Positions 1 to 9,646 are shown, counted from the first letter of the stretch. The stretch is DNA of 64,000 nt from Halomontanus rarus (GCF_017357405.1 NZ_CP071597.1:2852001-2916000), one strand, 5' to 3'. Notes: generated from the sequence alone by a model not told the origin. A program made the numbers and translations.

Positions 1-77
1 ACCGCGACGGCCGCGCCGGCGACGGCTTTCCCACCGACCGGGACGACGTGCTGGTTCGGATTACGCCTGCCGAGTGA
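1..77 (+). CDS. C-terminal end of an unidentified protein (partial)
   Basis: Reading from base 3 in frame gives a 24-residue tail ending in DDVLVRITPAE and a TGA stop at 75-77. The third-position G/C preference matches real haloarchaeal genes. The 5' part lies outside the window, so the protein cannot be named. It converges on the minus-strand DUF5781 gene that ends at 126. Confidence 0.5.
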   Translation, partial: RDGRAGDGFPTDRDDVLVRITPAE

Positions 78-125
78 GTCCGGAGTACGAATCCGGATCC
101 GGATTACGCCGCGAGTGCGCGCGAA

Positions 126-953
126 TCAGTCCGCCGCCGTCCCCCCGCCGCTCGTGTACGACCGCGTCGCGTCGACCAGCACCTGTCGGTAGCTACTCGA
201 GTCGGGTTCGCGAGTCAGTTCCCGGAATCGGTGCTTGAATCCCTCGAAGTCGACGCCCGGGGCGTCCATCGCCGCCGCGTGCGCGAGGTCGTAGAGTCGG
301 TGATCGGTCTCGAGGAGGTCGTGGCGTTCGGCGAGTGCGAGCGCGAACGCCGCGTTGACGGCGGTGATGTCGGGGTCGGCCGAAGGGGAGATCCGTCGGG
401 TCTGTGGGTGTAATCGAGATCGTGATCGTGAACTCGGGTCCGAATCCGAGCCTGCATCTGGACTGGACGCCGGACCTGGACCGGGCGGACTCCCGGGTCG
501 ATCCGCGATCGCGGCCGCGAGACTCGACTCGAGGTAGGCGAGCAGTTTCTCGCCGGGGCCGACGGTCAGGGTGATGTCGTCGGCGTAGATGTCTTTCATG
601 TGGTTGGCGATCTGGTAGCAGTGGGCCAGTTTTCGCCGCTCGACGCTCCGGCCGGCGAGTGCGAGGTACAGCACCTCCTCGGTCGACTGGATGTGAGACG
701 GGTGACTCTCCTCGTAGCGAGCCATGTGGGCGAACTCGTGGAGGGCGAGTTCGCGGGCCATCGCACTCGAGGCGGCCTGTCTCGAGATGTTCAGGACGTG
801 GCGGTCGTCGTAGTGGCCGGCCCACGTCCGCTCGTCGGGGTCGTCTCGCAGGCGGACGTACACCGGCAACGAGAGCTCGTGTTCGGTTTCGAAGAGGTCG
901 CGGGCGCCGAGAAAGGGTGCGGTCGGTCCCGGTCCCTGAACGCGAAGATCCAT
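126..953 (-). CDS. DUF5781 family protein with zincin-like HEFAH motif
   Basis: Predicted 275-residue protein. The ATG at 951-953 was chosen because the family begins with an [14 protein letters not shown] sequence; the longer frame upstream runs back towards EF-2 and lacks family-like sequence. Residues 72-76 read HEFAH, a perfect HExxH zinc-metallopeptidase-type motif, with further His residues shortly after (HPSH). A low-complexity Pro/Ser/Asp linker follows at about residues 155-195, then a second alpha-helical conserved stretch. I recognise the family as a haloarchaeal conserved protein of unknown function (DUF5781). It is divergently transcribed from the EF-2 gene. A peptidase role is only an inference from HExxH, because a third metal ligand cannot be assigned. 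No signal peptide is visible, so it should be cytoplasmic. Confidence 0.8.
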   Translation of the reverse strand: MDLRVQGPGPTAPFLGARDLFETEHELSLPVYVRLRDDPDERTWAGHYDDRHVLNISRQAASSAMARELALHEFAHMARYEESHPSHIQSTEEVLYLALAGRSVERRKLAHCYQIANHMKDIYADDITLTVGPGEKLLAYLESSLAAAIADRPGSPPGPGPASSPDAGSDSDPSSRSRSRLHPQTRRISPSADPDITAVNAAFALALAERHDLLETDHRLYDLAHAAAMDAPGVDFEGFKHRFRELTREPDSSSYRQVLVDATRSYTSGGGTAAD

Positions 954-1164
954 GGGTATCAGTAGCAGGGGCTGTGACGGTATGGGTCTTGCGCTCGCTC
1001 GCGTCGGCGACCGACGGCGACTCGAGACGTTGCCGGCGAACTTCTCTTGCGTGGCATTCACTCACGCAAATTGGGTATTCTGGGGGACGGACGGGTTACT
1101 CGGCCGATTTCCGGCGGCGACGAAACACTATCCTTTTGACCCCGCTACCGGTAATGGGGGTTAT

Positions 1165-3351
1165 ATGGGCCGACGCAAGAAAATCGTGCAGGAGTGTGAA
1201 CGGCTGATGGACAACCCGGAGAACATCCGGAACATCGCCATCGCCGCTCACGTCGATCACGGAAAAACGACCCTTTCGGACAACCTTCTCGCGGGTGCCG
1301 GCATGATCTCGGACGACACCGCCGGGCAACAGCTCGCGATGGACACCGAAGAGGACGAGCAGGAACGCGGGATCACCATCGACGCGGCGAACGTTTCGAT
1401 GACCCACGAGTACGAGGATACCAACCACCTCATCAACCTCATCGACACGCCGGGCCACGTCGACTTCGGTGGCGACGTCACCCGAGCGATGCGCGCCGTC
1501 GACGGTGCGCTCGTCGTCGTCGACGCCGTCGAGGGCGCGATGCCCCAGACCGAGACCGTGCTGCGCCAGGCGCTCCGCGAGGGTGTCAAGCCGGCACTGT
1601 TCATCAACAAGGTCGACCGCCTGATCTCGGAGCTACAGGAAGGACCGCAGGAGATGCAAGAGCGTCTCCTGAGCGTCATCGCCGACGTCAACGAACTCAT
1701 CCGCGGGATGACCCAGGACATGGACGACGTCGACGACTGGACCGTCTCCGTCGAGGACGGAACCGTCGGCTTCGGGTCCGCCCTCTACAAGTGGGGCGTC
1801 TCGATGCCATCCATGCAGCGCACCGGCATGGACTTCGGCGACATCATCGACCTAGAGCAGAACGACCAGCGCCAGGAGCTCCACGAGCGGACGCCCCTGT
1901 CGGACGTCGTTCTCGACATGGTCTGTGAGCACTTCCCGAACCCGATCAACGCCCAGCCCCGTCGTATCCCGCGCGTCTGGCGCGGCGACGACGAGTCCGA
2001 CCTCGCGGAATCGATGCGCGTCGTCGACCCCGACGGCGAGGTCGTGTTGATGGTCACCGACATCGACATGGACCCCCACGCCGGCGAAATCGCCGCCGGC
2101 CGCGTCTTCTCCGGGACCATCGAGAAGGGCCAGGAGCTGTACGTCTCCGGGACCGCGGGCAGGAACCGCGTCCAGTCCGTCGGTATCTACATGGGTGGCG
2201 AGCGCGAGGAAGTCGATCACGTCCCCGCGGGGAACATCGCCGCCGTCACCGGTCTCCGGGACGCGATCGCCGGCTCGACCGTCTCGAGCGTCGAGATGAC
2301 TCCCTTCGAGTCGATCGAGCACATCTCCGAGCCGGTCATCACCAAGAGCGTGGAGGCCCAGACGATGGACGACCTGCCGAAACTCATCGAAACCCTTCGA
2401 CAGGTGTCCAAGGAAGACCCCACGATCCAGATCACGATCAACGAGGACACCGGCGAGCACCTGATCTCCGGACAGGGTGAGCTCCACCTCGAGGTCATCA
2501 CCCAGCGTATCGAGAAGAACCAGGGGATCCCGGTCAACACCGGTGAACCGATCGTCGTCTACCGCGAGGCCGTCCAGCGCGCGAGCGACACGGTCGAGGG
2601 CATCTCGCCCAACCGACACAACCGCTTCTACATCTCCGCGGAGCCACTCTCGGACGAACTCGTCGAGACGATCAAACGCGGCGAGGCGTCGATGGACATG
2701 CCCGAACAGGAGCGCCGCGAAGCGCTCCAGGACGCCGGCATGGAGAAAGACGACTCCCAGAACGTCGAGCACATCCACGGCAGCAACATCTTACTCGACG
2801 AGACGAAGGGGATCCAGCACCTGAACGAGACGATGGAGCTGTTCATCGAGGGACTCGAGGACGCCCTCGACAACGGCCCGCTCGCCGACGAGCCCGTTCA
2901 GGGGACGCTCATCCGCCTGCACGACGCGAAGCTCCACGAGGACACCATCCACCGCGGTCCGGCGCAGGTCATCCCCGCGACGCGGGAGGCCGTCCACAAG
3001 TCGCTGATCGACGGTCACATCAAGCTCTTGGAACCGATGCAGGACGCCCGTATCGACGTGCCAAACGACCACATGGGTGCCGCCTCCGGCGAGATCCAGG
3101 GTCGTCGCGGCCGCGTCGACGACATGTACCAGGAGGGTGACCTCATGGTCGTCGAAGGGATCGCTCCCGTCGAGGAGATGATCGGTTTCGCTAGCGACAT
3201 CCGGAGCGCAACCGAGGGCCGAGCCTCCTGGAACACGGAGAACGCCGGCTTCGAGGTCCTCTCGGACTCCCTGCAGACCGAGAAGATCATGGAAATCCGC
3301 GAGCGCAAGGGCCTGAAGCTCGAGCTGCCCCCGAGTATCAACTACATCTAA
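1165..3351 (+). CDS. fusA: Translation elongation factor EF-2 (aEF-2)
   Basis: A 728-residue GTPase that drives ribosomal translocation. The G1 motif AHVDHGKT lies at 28-35, DTPGH at 94-98 and NKVD at 148-151, followed by domains II-V in the usual order. The conserved [12 protein letters not shown] segment places the diphthamide histidine at about residue 596. Length matches archaeal EF-2 (about 730). The ATG at 1165 ([11 protein letters not shown]) was preferred because haloarchaeal EF-2 proteins start this way; the open frame extending upstream to 952 is non-family sequence. A T-rich element (CCTTTTGACC, about 1132-1141) sits about 27 nt upstream, as expected for a leaderless or nearly leaderless transcript. 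Two strong hairpins follow the stop. Confidence 0.98.
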   Translation: MGRRKKIVQECERLMDNPENIRNIAIAAHVDHGKTTLSDNLLAGAGMISDDTAGQQLAMDTEEDEQERGITIDAANVSMTHEYEDTNHLINLIDTPGHVDFGGDVTRAMRAVDGALVVVDAVEGAMPQTETVLRQALREGVKPALFINKVDRLISELQEGPQEMQERLLSVIADVNELIRGMTQDMDDVDDWTVSVEDGTVGFGSALYKWGVSMPSMQRTGMDFGDIIDLEQNDQRQELHERTPLSDVVLDMVCEHFPNPINAQPRRIPRVWRGDDESDLAESMRVVDPDGEVVLMVTDIDMDPHAGEIAAGRVFSGTIEKGQELYVSGTAGRNRVQSVGIYMGGEREEVDHVPAGNIAAVTGLRDAIAGSTVSSVEMTPFESIEHISEPVITKSVEAQTMDDLPKLIETLRQVSKEDPTIQITINEDTGEHLISGQGELHLEVITQRIEKNQGIPVNTGEPIVVYREAVQRASDTVEGISPNRHNRFYISAEPLSDELVETIKRGEASMDMPEQERREALQDAGMEKDDSQNVEHIHGSNILLDETKGIQHLNETMELFIEGLEDALDNGPLADEPVQGTLIRLHDAKLHEDTIHRGPAQVIPATREAVHKSLIDGHIKLLEPMQDARIDVPNDHMGAASGEIQGRRGRVDDMYQEGDLMVVEGIAPVEEMIGFASDIRSATEGRASWNTENAGFEVLSDSLQTEKIMEIRERKGLKLELPPSINYI

Positions 3352-3356
3352 GGACC

Positions 3357-3400
3357 TTTTTTGCGTTCAGGTCCGCTTCGCGGACCGTTCACGCAAAAAA
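3357..3400 (+). terminator. Bidirectional hairpin with T/A-tract arms after EF-2
   Basis: An imperfect inverted repeat begins five bases after the EF-2 stop. The outer arms are TTTTTTGCGT (3357-3366) and ACGCAAAAAA (3391-3400). The inner arms are GGTCCGC (3370-3376) and GCGGACC (3380-3386) around a TTC loop, with a small internal bulge between the two stems. The oligo-T and oligo-A ends suit termination on either strand. Confidence 0.6.
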
Positions 3401-3416
3401 CCTCCACTAAAAAAGG

Positions 3417-3440
3417 CCGCGAGCGCCTCGGCGCTCGCGG
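3417..3440 (+). terminator. Perfect 11-bp GC-rich hairpin
   Basis: CCGCGAGCGCC (3417-3427) pairs perfectly with GGCGCTCGCGG (3430-3440) around a two-base TC loop, directly preceded by an A-run. Lying behind the first hairpin and ahead of the convergent Nudix gene end at 3585, it is best read as a second terminator or transcript-end structure. About 145 nt remain between it and the Nudix stop, with nothing else recognisable. Confidence 0.5.
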
Positions 3441-3584
3441 TGCAGTACGGTCTACCGCGTCGTTCGACCGTTTTTCGATCGACCCGTACAACTACTGTCT
3501 CTCGTTCGCTCGAGAGCCGTCTCCACGGCTGCGCTCCCGACGCGTTCGAACTCGAGGTCGAGGGTGCTCTCGGCATCGAATCCT

Positions 3585-4154
3585 CTACTCCTCGAGCGCT
3601 CGCCGCGCCTCCTCGAGCACCCACTCTAGACTGTCGGTTCCGAACCGATCCACGTGCGATTCTCGCAGCGAGTAGGCCGAATCGGCGAACTCGGCCGGGG
3701 TGAAAAAGCGGGCGTCGGTCGCGTCCGAGCCGGCGTCGACCGTTCCGGTCGTCTTCGATCGCGGGACCGCGTAGTCGACGTTCACCATGTACTGCTCCGC
3801 TACCGGCTCCCCCGACGAGTCGTAGAAGTACGTCAGTTCGGCGGGGTCCACGGAGAGACCGGTCTCCTCCTCGAGTTCGCGGGCGACGCCCTCGCGGGGA
3901 GATTCGCCGAGTTCGATGCGTCCGGCGGGGAGTTTCCACTCGCCCGACGCGCGGAAGTCCTCGACGAGCAGCAGACTCTCGCCGTCCACGACGGCGGTGC
4001 TGCCGCCAGGCGTAGGATTGTAGAACACGTAGTCGTCGCACGAGTCACAGCGATAGACCATCGGGGTCTCCACCGCCACTGCACCGAGCATCGGCGTCTC
4101 GACTCCGGTAACCGGCGTCCCACAGTAGGGGCAGTACTCCGGAGGTTGGTTCAT
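3585..4154 (-). CDS. Nudix hydrolase with N-terminal zinc ribbon
   Basis: A 189-residue protein. Cys8/Cys11 (CPYC) and Cys36/Cys39 (CDSC) form a rubredoxin-like zinc ribbon. The Nudix box GX5EX7REUXEEXGU fits exactly at residues 78-100 (G78, E84, R92-E93, E96-E97, G99), the Mg2+-binding diphosphate hydrolase signature. NADH-pyrophosphatase-type and ADP-ribose pyrophosphatase-type Nudix proteins share this layout, but the substrate cannot be told from sequence alone. The start ATG is at 4152-4154. A TTTAAC element on the minus strand near 4181-4188 is placed as a TATA box. It is convergent with EF-2. Confidence 0.9.
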   Translation of the reverse strand: MNQPPEYCPYCGTPVTGVETPMLGAVAVETPMVYRCDSCDDYVFYNPTPGGSTAVVDGESLLLVEDFRASGEWKLPAGRIELGESPREGVARELEEETGLSVDPAELTYFYDSSGEPVAEQYMVNVDYAVPRSKTTGTVDAGSDATDARFFTPAEFADSAYSLRESHVDRFGTDSLEWVLEEARRALEE

Positions 4155-4257
4155 TGGTAACTGCCCACACGAACTCTCGGCAGTTAAATCCCGCCGCCGC
4201 GTTTTCCGCGAGAGGCGGTTCCCCCGTCTCCGAGCGAACCGATCGCCGCGCCGCCGT

Positions 4258-6477
4258 TCAGCGGTACGCTCGCCGCCGCGTCACCTCGAACGACTCGAGC
4301 AAGTCGTCGACGCGAATCTCGAACGTCCCGGGTTCGACGGTTCGCGAGCCGTCGTCTTCGACGATCCCGAGGGATTCGACCGCGAGCGTGAACGTAGCCG
4401 TCTCCTGCTGGTCAGGGTCGAGAGTGACACGGTCGAACGCGACGAGTTCGCGGACGGGGGTGACCCGAGAACTGCGCACGTCGGTGGCGAACAGTTCCAC
4501 GGGCTCGGTTCCGGCGCGGTCGCCGACGTTCTCGAGGGTGACCTCGACGTCGACCGTCCCGTCCGGTCCCACCTCCTCGGCCGAGAGGTCGAGATCCCGA
4601 TACTCGATGTCCGCGTAGCTGAGTCCGTAGCCGTACTCGTAGAGCGGGTCGTAGGACGACTTGAACGCCGGATCGTCGGCCGTCGGGCTGGGAAGGTAGT
4701 TGAACCGGAGCGGGACGTGGCCTTCCGAGCGGGGAACGGAGATCGGGAGCCGTCCCGACGGATCGCACTCGCCGAAGAGGACGTCCGCGATGGCCCCTCC
4801 CTCCGAGCCCGGCTGGTAGGCCATCAACACACCGGGGACGTGCTCGGCGATCCACGGCGTGGCGAGGACGCGACCGGTGACCAGCACCGCGATGGTGGGC
4901 GTCCCCGTCGTGTGGACGGCCTCGACTAGCTCTCGTTGGGCGTCGGGCAGCGTGAGTTGCGTTCGGTTCGGGAACTCGTCGAGGCCGTACTCTGCGCTGC
5001 TGGCGACGAACTCGTGGACGTAGTCGGGTTCGCCGAGGACGACGATCGCGGCGTCCGCGTCGGCGGCGCCCGCTCGAGCGGCGTCGACGTCCTCCGTCTC
5101 GTTGAGCGTCGCCCCGCGCTCGTAGGTGACCGTCGTGTCCGAACCGACGGCCGCTTCGATCCCCTCGAGGACGGTGTCGCCGAGCGGGTCGGGGTCCCGC
5201 ACCGTTCCCCAGCCGCCGTGTTGATGGGCGAGGCTGTCCGCGTTGGGGCCGGTGACGAACACGCGATCGAGATCCGACTCAAGCGGAAGGACGCCGTCGT
5301 TCTCGAGCAGCGTCATCGACTCCCGGGCGGTCTCGCGTGCGACCTCGCGGTGGGGCTCGGAACCGAGCGTCTCGACCGCATCGTCGACGTCGACGAACGG
5401 GTCGTCGAACAGGTCGAGCGCGAACTTCAGTCGGAGGATCCGACGCGCGCTCTCCTCGATGCGCGCCTCCGAGAGTTCGCCGTCCTCGACGAGGCCGACG
5501 AGCAGGTCGGCGTACTCGCCGCCGCCGAAGGGGAGGAGGTCGAGTCCCGCCCGGATCGTCCGCCAGATCGACTCCTCGCGGGAACCGGTGACGCCGTGGC
5601 CGCCGTGGAGGTCTTCGGCGCCGCGGGCGTCCGCGAGGACGAAGCCGTCGAACCCCAGATCCTTTCGAAGGAGGTCCTCGAGGACGCGCGAGGAGCCGTG
5701 GACCGGTTCGCCGTTGATGGAGTTGTAGCAGGGCATGATCCCGGCGGTTCCGGCGTCGATGCCGGCTGCGTACGGCGGGACGTGGATCCGGCGGAGCGTG
5801 TAGTCGGTCACTTCGTTTGGCGCCTGATCCTGTCCGCGCAGCCCTTCGCTGTAAGCGGGGAAGTGTTTCGTGACGGCGAGGACGCGGTCGTCTCCGCTAT
5901 CGCGTTCGGCGTCGGTTCGTCCCTGGTACCCCCGGACCATCGCCGCCGTCGACGCCGCACAGAGGAACGGACTCTCGCCGAACGTCTCGGCGATCCGGCC
6001 CCACCGCTGGTCGCGAGCCACGTCGCCGATGGGACTGCTCGTCGACTGGACGCCCGTCGCCCGCATCTCCGACGCGGCGACGTCGGCACACCGCTCGAGC
6101 AGGTCGGGGTCGCGGGTCGCTGCGAGTCCGAGTTGCTGGGGGAAGACGGTGCTCCCGGCGACCGCCGCGTGGCCGTGTTCGGCCATCGCGCGGACGAACA
6201 GCGGGACGTCGAACCGGGAGGCGTCGATGGCCGCCCGCTGGATCTCGTTGGCAAAGGCCGCCTTCTCGGCCGGCGTGTTGTACGGCGTCTCTCCGAAGTG
6301 ACACGAGCCGAGGTGGTGGGTTTCGATTTCGTCTTTCATCCCCTCGAGATCCTCGCGCGCGCCGATACCGACGATCTGCCCGACCTTCTCTTCGACGGTC
6401 ATCCGCTCGAGGATGTCGTCTACGCGTCGTTCGTCTTCGCGGTCTACGCGCTGGCCGAACGCCCGTCCGGGAGTCAT
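4258..6477 (-). CDS. Glycoside hydrolase family 3 (beta-glucosidase-like)
   Basis: A 739-residue enzyme with the GH3 architecture: an N-terminal (beta/alpha)8 domain, an alpha/beta sandwich, and a C-terminal fibronectin-III-like domain (DVEVTLENVGDRAGTEPVEL). The KHFPAYSEG and GFVLADARG segments correspond to the conserved substrate-binding Lys-His and the nucleophile-Asp loop of GH3. The ATG at 6475-6477 (MTPGRAFGQRV) was chosen because GH3 homology begins within about 15 residues of it; the frame upstream is low-complexity Arg-rich sequence. No signal peptide is seen, so it is probably cytoplasmic, acting on imported short oligosaccharides. It sits in a minus-strand run with the MATE exporter and alpha-galactosidase, suggesting hemicellulose use. 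Exact specificity (glucoside, xyloside or mannoside) is not readable. Confidence 0.92.
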   Translation of the reverse strand: MTPGRAFGQRVDREDERRVDDILERMTVEEKVGQIVGIGAREDLEGMKDEIETHHLGSCHFGETPYNTPAEKAAFANEIQRAAIDASRFDVPLFVRAMAEHGHAAVAGSTVFPQQLGLAATRDPDLLERCADVAASEMRATGVQSTSSPIGDVARDQRWGRIAETFGESPFLCAASTAAMVRGYQGRTDAERDSGDDRVLAVTKHFPAYSEGLRGQDQAPNEVTDYTLRRIHVPPYAAGIDAGTAGIMPCYNSINGEPVHGSSRVLEDLLRKDLGFDGFVLADARGAEDLHGGHGVTGSREESIWRTIRAGLDLLPFGGGEYADLLVGLVEDGELSEARIEESARRILRLKFALDLFDDPFVDVDDAVETLGSEPHREVARETARESMTLLENDGVLPLESDLDRVFVTGPNADSLAHQHGGWGTVRDPDPLGDTVLEGIEAAVGSDTTVTYERGATLNETEDVDAARAGAADADAAIVVLGEPDYVHEFVASSAEYGLDEFPNRTQLTLPDAQRELVEAVHTTGTPTIAVLVTGRVLATPWIAEHVPGVLMAYQPGSEGGAIADVLFGECDPSGRLPISVPRSEGHVPLRFNYLPSPTADDPAFKSSYDPLYEYGYGLSYADIEYRDLDLSAEEVGPDGTVDVEVTLENVGDRAGTEPVELFATDVRSSRVTPVRELVAFDRVTLDPDQQETATFTLAVESLGIVEDDGSRTVEPGTFEIRVDDLLESFEVTRRRAYR

Positions 6478-6691
6478 GTCGACTGTGACGTCCCCGTCGC
6501 GGTGGAACTGTTTTTTGTGTGGTTTGCTGTCACGAGACACGGATCGAACGCTCGTCGGTGCGTTCGCCCGCTCGTTCGATGAACTCGGCGTCCGGCGTCC
6601 ATCTCGCCGGTCTGGACGACCCGGTGGTTGGCGTAGAGTCCGCCTTCGGCGAGCGAGTCGTCGTGGCTGCGGCACGGACGCTCGTCCGTGT

Positions 6692-8203
6692 TCAGTCGTC
6701 GCCGCTCGCCGACGAACCGGCAGCGTTCTCGAGTTCGCCTCGCTCTTCGGACGTCCGCGAGGTCAGATCGCCCTCGCGCCAGGTTCCGCGTTTGAACCAC
6801 AGGTACGCGAGGACGGCGCCGACGACGTTCGAGACGGCGAACGCGAGCCAGAGCCCGGTCGAGCCGAGTTCGATCGAGCCGAACCAGGCGACGGGGAGGC
6901 GAACGAAGCCGAGAACGCCGATGGCGATGGCCGCGGCGATCAGGGTCTTCCCGGCGCCCCGGAAGCCGCCGTTGTACGCGCGCATGATGCCCATGAAGCC
7001 GAACGTCGGGGCGACGATCCGCAGGAAGGTCGCGCTCGCGTCGGTGACGGCGGGATCGGTGGTGAAGATCGCCGAGATGGGGCGGGCGGCGAGGACGGTA
7101 ACGGCGCCGACGACCGACAGAATCACGAACAGGAAGCGAGCGCCGTAGTCGTTTGTCCGCGCCGCTCGATCGGGTTTCCCGGCGCCGATGTTCTGGCCGG
7201 TCATCGTCTCGATACCCTGGGAGAACGCGATCGCCGGGAGGAACACGACGGAGAAGATCCGCGTCCCGATCCCGTAGGCGGCGACGATCGTCGTCGGGAA
7301 CATGGCGATGATGATGAGCATCAGGTTGACCGAGATCGCCCGTCCGGTCATCTCGACGGACGCGGGAACGCCGATATCGAGCATCGTCCGCGCGTACGAG
7401 AGGTCCGGAACCATCTGGCCGAGTCGGATTCGCACGCCTTGCGTGCCGCGGAACATGATCCAGAGACCGACGCCGAACGCCGCTGCCCGCGAGGCGATCG
7501 TCGCGATAGCCGCACCGACGATGCCGCTGCCGCCGAAGCCGGTCGCATCGTAAAGTGTAGCCTCGAGTCCCTGCAGCGAGAGCCAGGCGAACAGCGGATT
7601 GTCCTGAAAGCCGAAGATGAGGAGCGGGTCGAGGGCGATGTTCAGGACGACGGAGCCGAACATGACGACCATCGGGGTGATGGTGTCGCCGTAGCCGCGC
7701 ATGAGCGCGATGAACATGGCGAAGCCGAAGACGAACACGAGGCCGGTCGAGAAGACCTCCATGTAACTCACAGCCTGTGGCGCGTATTCGGGATCCGCAC
7801 CGAGTAATGCGACCAGCTCGCCGGCGAAGACGTAGCCGACCGCACCGACCAGGAGAGAGAGGATGACCGAGAACGCCACAGTCTGGGAGGCGGCGTACTC
7901 GGCCTTGCGAAACTGTTCGGCCCCGACGTGCTGGGCGACGAGGACGCTGCCGGCCACCGAGAGTCCGATCGCGAGCGAGATGAGCAAAAAGACCATCGGG
8001 AACGCGAAACTGATCGCGGCCAGCGCGTTCGTGCTGTACTGGCCCAGCCAGAAGGTGTCCGCGAGGTTGTACGCCGTCTGGAAGAGGTTCGTGACGACGA
8101 TCGGAAAGGAGAGGTACAGGAGGGGCTTCGCGATCCCTCCCGACGTCAGGTCGAACTCGTCGCTGCTCTTGAACAGTGAGCGAACGCGGTCGCGGAGACT
8201 CAT
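6692..8203 (-). CDS. MATE family efflux transporter
   Basis: A 503-residue polytopic membrane protein of the multidrug and toxic compound extrusion family, with two homologous six-helix halves. Family-typical stretches include PIVVTNLFQTAYNLADTFW near residues 34-52 and GTRIFSVVFLPAIAFSQGI in the second half. Length is a little above the usual 450-480 because of a charged cytoplasmic tail rich in Glu/Ser/Ala. It would export cationic compounds in exchange for Na+ or H+. The start is ATG at 8201-8203. A set of GGTCAG-type repeats about 90-125 nt upstream resembles a TetR-type operator, although no TetR gene is adjacent. The alpha-galactosidase and GH3 genes flank it on the same strand, but a shared function is not obvious. 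Confidence 0.93.
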   Translation of the reverse strand: MSLRDRVRSLFKSSDEFDLTSGGIAKPLLYLSFPIVVTNLFQTAYNLADTFWLGQYSTNALAAISFAFPMVFLLISLAIGLSVAGSVLVAQHVGAEQFRKAEYAASQTVAFSVILSLLVGAVGYVFAGELVALLGADPEYAPQAVSYMEVFSTGLVFVFGFAMFIALMRGYGDTITPMVVMFGSVVLNIALDPLLIFGFQDNPLFAWLSLQGLEATLYDATGFGGSGIVGAAIATIASRAAAFGVGLWIMFRGTQGVRIRLGQMVPDLSYARTMLDIGVPASVEMTGRAISVNLMLIIIAMFPTTIVAAYGIGTRIFSVVFLPAIAFSQGIETMTGQNIGAGKPDRAARTNDYGARFLFVILSVVGAVTVLAARPISAIFTTDPAVTDASATFLRIVAPTFGFMGIMRAYNGGFRGAGKTLIAAAIAIGVLGFVRLPVAWFGSIELGSTGLWLAFAVSNVVGAVLAYLWFKRGTWREGDLTSRTSEERGELENAAGSSASGDD

Positions 8204-8288
8204 TCGACCGCAGCCCTCACTGTCCGTTCGTCGTCGGTTCTCGGGAGGTCGTTCGAGAGAGAGATAGTCGTCATCGTCGGTAGATACT

Positions 8289-8328
8289 GACTGTTTGGTC
8301 AGTCGTTACCCTGACCTACTGGTCAGTC
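8289..8328. promoter_or_regulatory. Clustered GGTCAGTC repeats, candidate TetR-type operator
   Basis: TGGTCAGTC occurs at 8296-8304 and again at 8320-8328 (24 bp apart). GACTG (8289-8293) pairs with CAGTC (8300-8304), and CTGACC (8311-8316) pairs with GGTCAG (8321-8326) around TACT. TetR/AcrR regulators of efflux pumps commonly bind nested repeats of the GACTGACC/GGTCAGTC kind. The site lies upstream of the MATE gene. Confidence 0.45.
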
Positions 8329-8458
8329 AGTGAAATAGCTTGTGGAAGCGGTAGCTTGACACGGCCCGGAGCGGACTCACAGTCCGACCGCGAGCGTCAC
8401 TCGTCGGATCACAGCGTCCTCTCGGAGCGTACGGAAGTCGAAGTCGCCTCGCACCCGC

Positions 8459-9646
8459 TCAGGCGGCACCGACGCGGAAGAACGCGACACCGTGGGAGTC
8501 GACCGTCGCCTCGAGAGAGCCGTCGGTCGTCCACTCCTCACCGCTCCAGACGTCCGTCACCGCGTAGCTGCCGACGTCGTCGGGTAGGTGCAAGTCGACG
8601 GTCTCGACGCTCGTCTCGATATCGACCGGTTCGTCGCCGCGGTTGAGCAAGATGACGGCGCACTCGCCGCCGGCGAGGCGCTTGCTCCAGACCTCGCGGT
8701 CGCCGTCGGTCTCGTCTCGAGTGCCCTGAATCCCCAGCGGGTCCTGATCGATCGCGATCGCGTCCTCGTCGAGCAGGATCTCCCGCGTCGTCTCGTCCAG
8801 TTCGCGGAGGTCGTTGCCGGCCATCAGCGGTGCGGCGAACAGGCACCAAAAGCTGAAGTGCGTGCGCTGTTCGGCCTCTCGAAACGGCTGGTCGACGGTG
8901 AACCCCTCGGACTGGGACTGGGCGGAGTCGGGGCCGTTGCCGACCTGCAGCATGTCGGGGTCGTTCCAGCCGTTGGGTCCGTGGTAGCCCGCGATATCTC
9001 GTTCGTCCATCTCGTCGATGATGTCGACGACGCCGAGCCCGAACTCGTCGTCCTCGGAGCGTTTCCACTTCGCGAGGATGTCGCCGGTCGTCCGCCAGAG
9101 GTGGCCGTCGACGTTTCGACCCCATCGCCAGGGTTCGTTGTTGCCCCACTCGCAGATGCTGTAGACGATGTCGCGGTCGACGCGTTCGAGGGCCTCGCCC
9201 ATCGCGGCGTACCGATCGATCGCGTCGCGGTCGCGGTGGTCGCCGCAGTTGTCGTACTTGAGGTAGTCGACGCCCCACTCGGCGAACTGCTCGGCGTGTC
9301 GCTGCTCGTTTCCGAGACTCGCCTCGTGGCCCGCACAGGTCTCCGTTCCCGCAGAGGAGTAGATTCCGAACTTCAGCCCGCGGTCGTGGACGTAGTCGAC
9401 GAGGTCGGCGATTCCGGCCGGAAAGTTCTCCGGATGATTTCGGAAGCTCCCGTCGTCGGCGAGTTCCTCGGCCATCCAGCAGTCGTCGACGACGAGGTAC
9501 TCGTAGCCGGCGTCGCGAAAGCCGGTCTCGACGAGCGCGTCGGCGGCGTTGCGGACGTCGAGTTCGGTGACGTTCCAGCTGTAGGCGTTCCAGGTGTTCC
9601 ACCCCATCGGCGGCGACCGTACCTGCGGACTGTTATTTGCTGACAC
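8459..9646 (-). CDS. Alpha-galactosidase, glycoside hydrolase family 27
   Basis: A 395-residue GH27 enzyme. PPMGWNTWN near the N-terminus is the family opening. Asp132 in YLKYDNCG is the expected nucleophile and Asp231 in WNDPDMLQVG the acid/base. The C-terminal third is the usual all-beta domain (AVILLNRGDEPVDIETSVE). It hydrolyses terminal alpha-1,6-galactosyl groups from melibiose-type sugars or galactomannan. The only in-frame start that keeps PPMGWN is the GTG at 9644-9646. No signal peptide is visible, so it is predicted to be intracellular. Located about 26 kb from the mannan cluster, it could supply the debranching step for imported galactomanno-oligosaccharides; that link is inferred. 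Confidence 0.95.
   Translation of the reverse strand: MSANNSPQVRSPPMGWNTWNAYSWNVTELDVRNAADALVETGFRDAGYEYLVVDDCWMAEELADDGSFRNHPENFPAGIADLVDYVHDRGLKFGIYSSAGTETCAGHEASLGNEQRHAEQFAEWGVDYLKYDNCGDHRDRDAIDRYAAMGEALERVDRDIVYSICEWGNNEPWRWGRNVDGHLWRTTGDILAKWKRSEDDEFGLGVVDIIDEMDERDIAGYHGPNGWNDPDMLQVGNGPDSAQSQSEGFTVDQPFREAEQRTHFSFWCLFAAPLMAGNDLRELDETTREILLDEDAIAIDQDPLGIQGTRDETDGDREVWSKRLAGGECAVILLNRGDEPVDIETSVETVDLHLPDDVGSYAVTDVWSGEEWTTDGSLEATVDSHGVAFFRVGAA

Noticed and set aside
4936..6582. 548-codon plus-strand frame over the GH3 gene
   Set aside because: Antisense shadow; no homology-like features, while the minus frame is a full GH3 enzyme.
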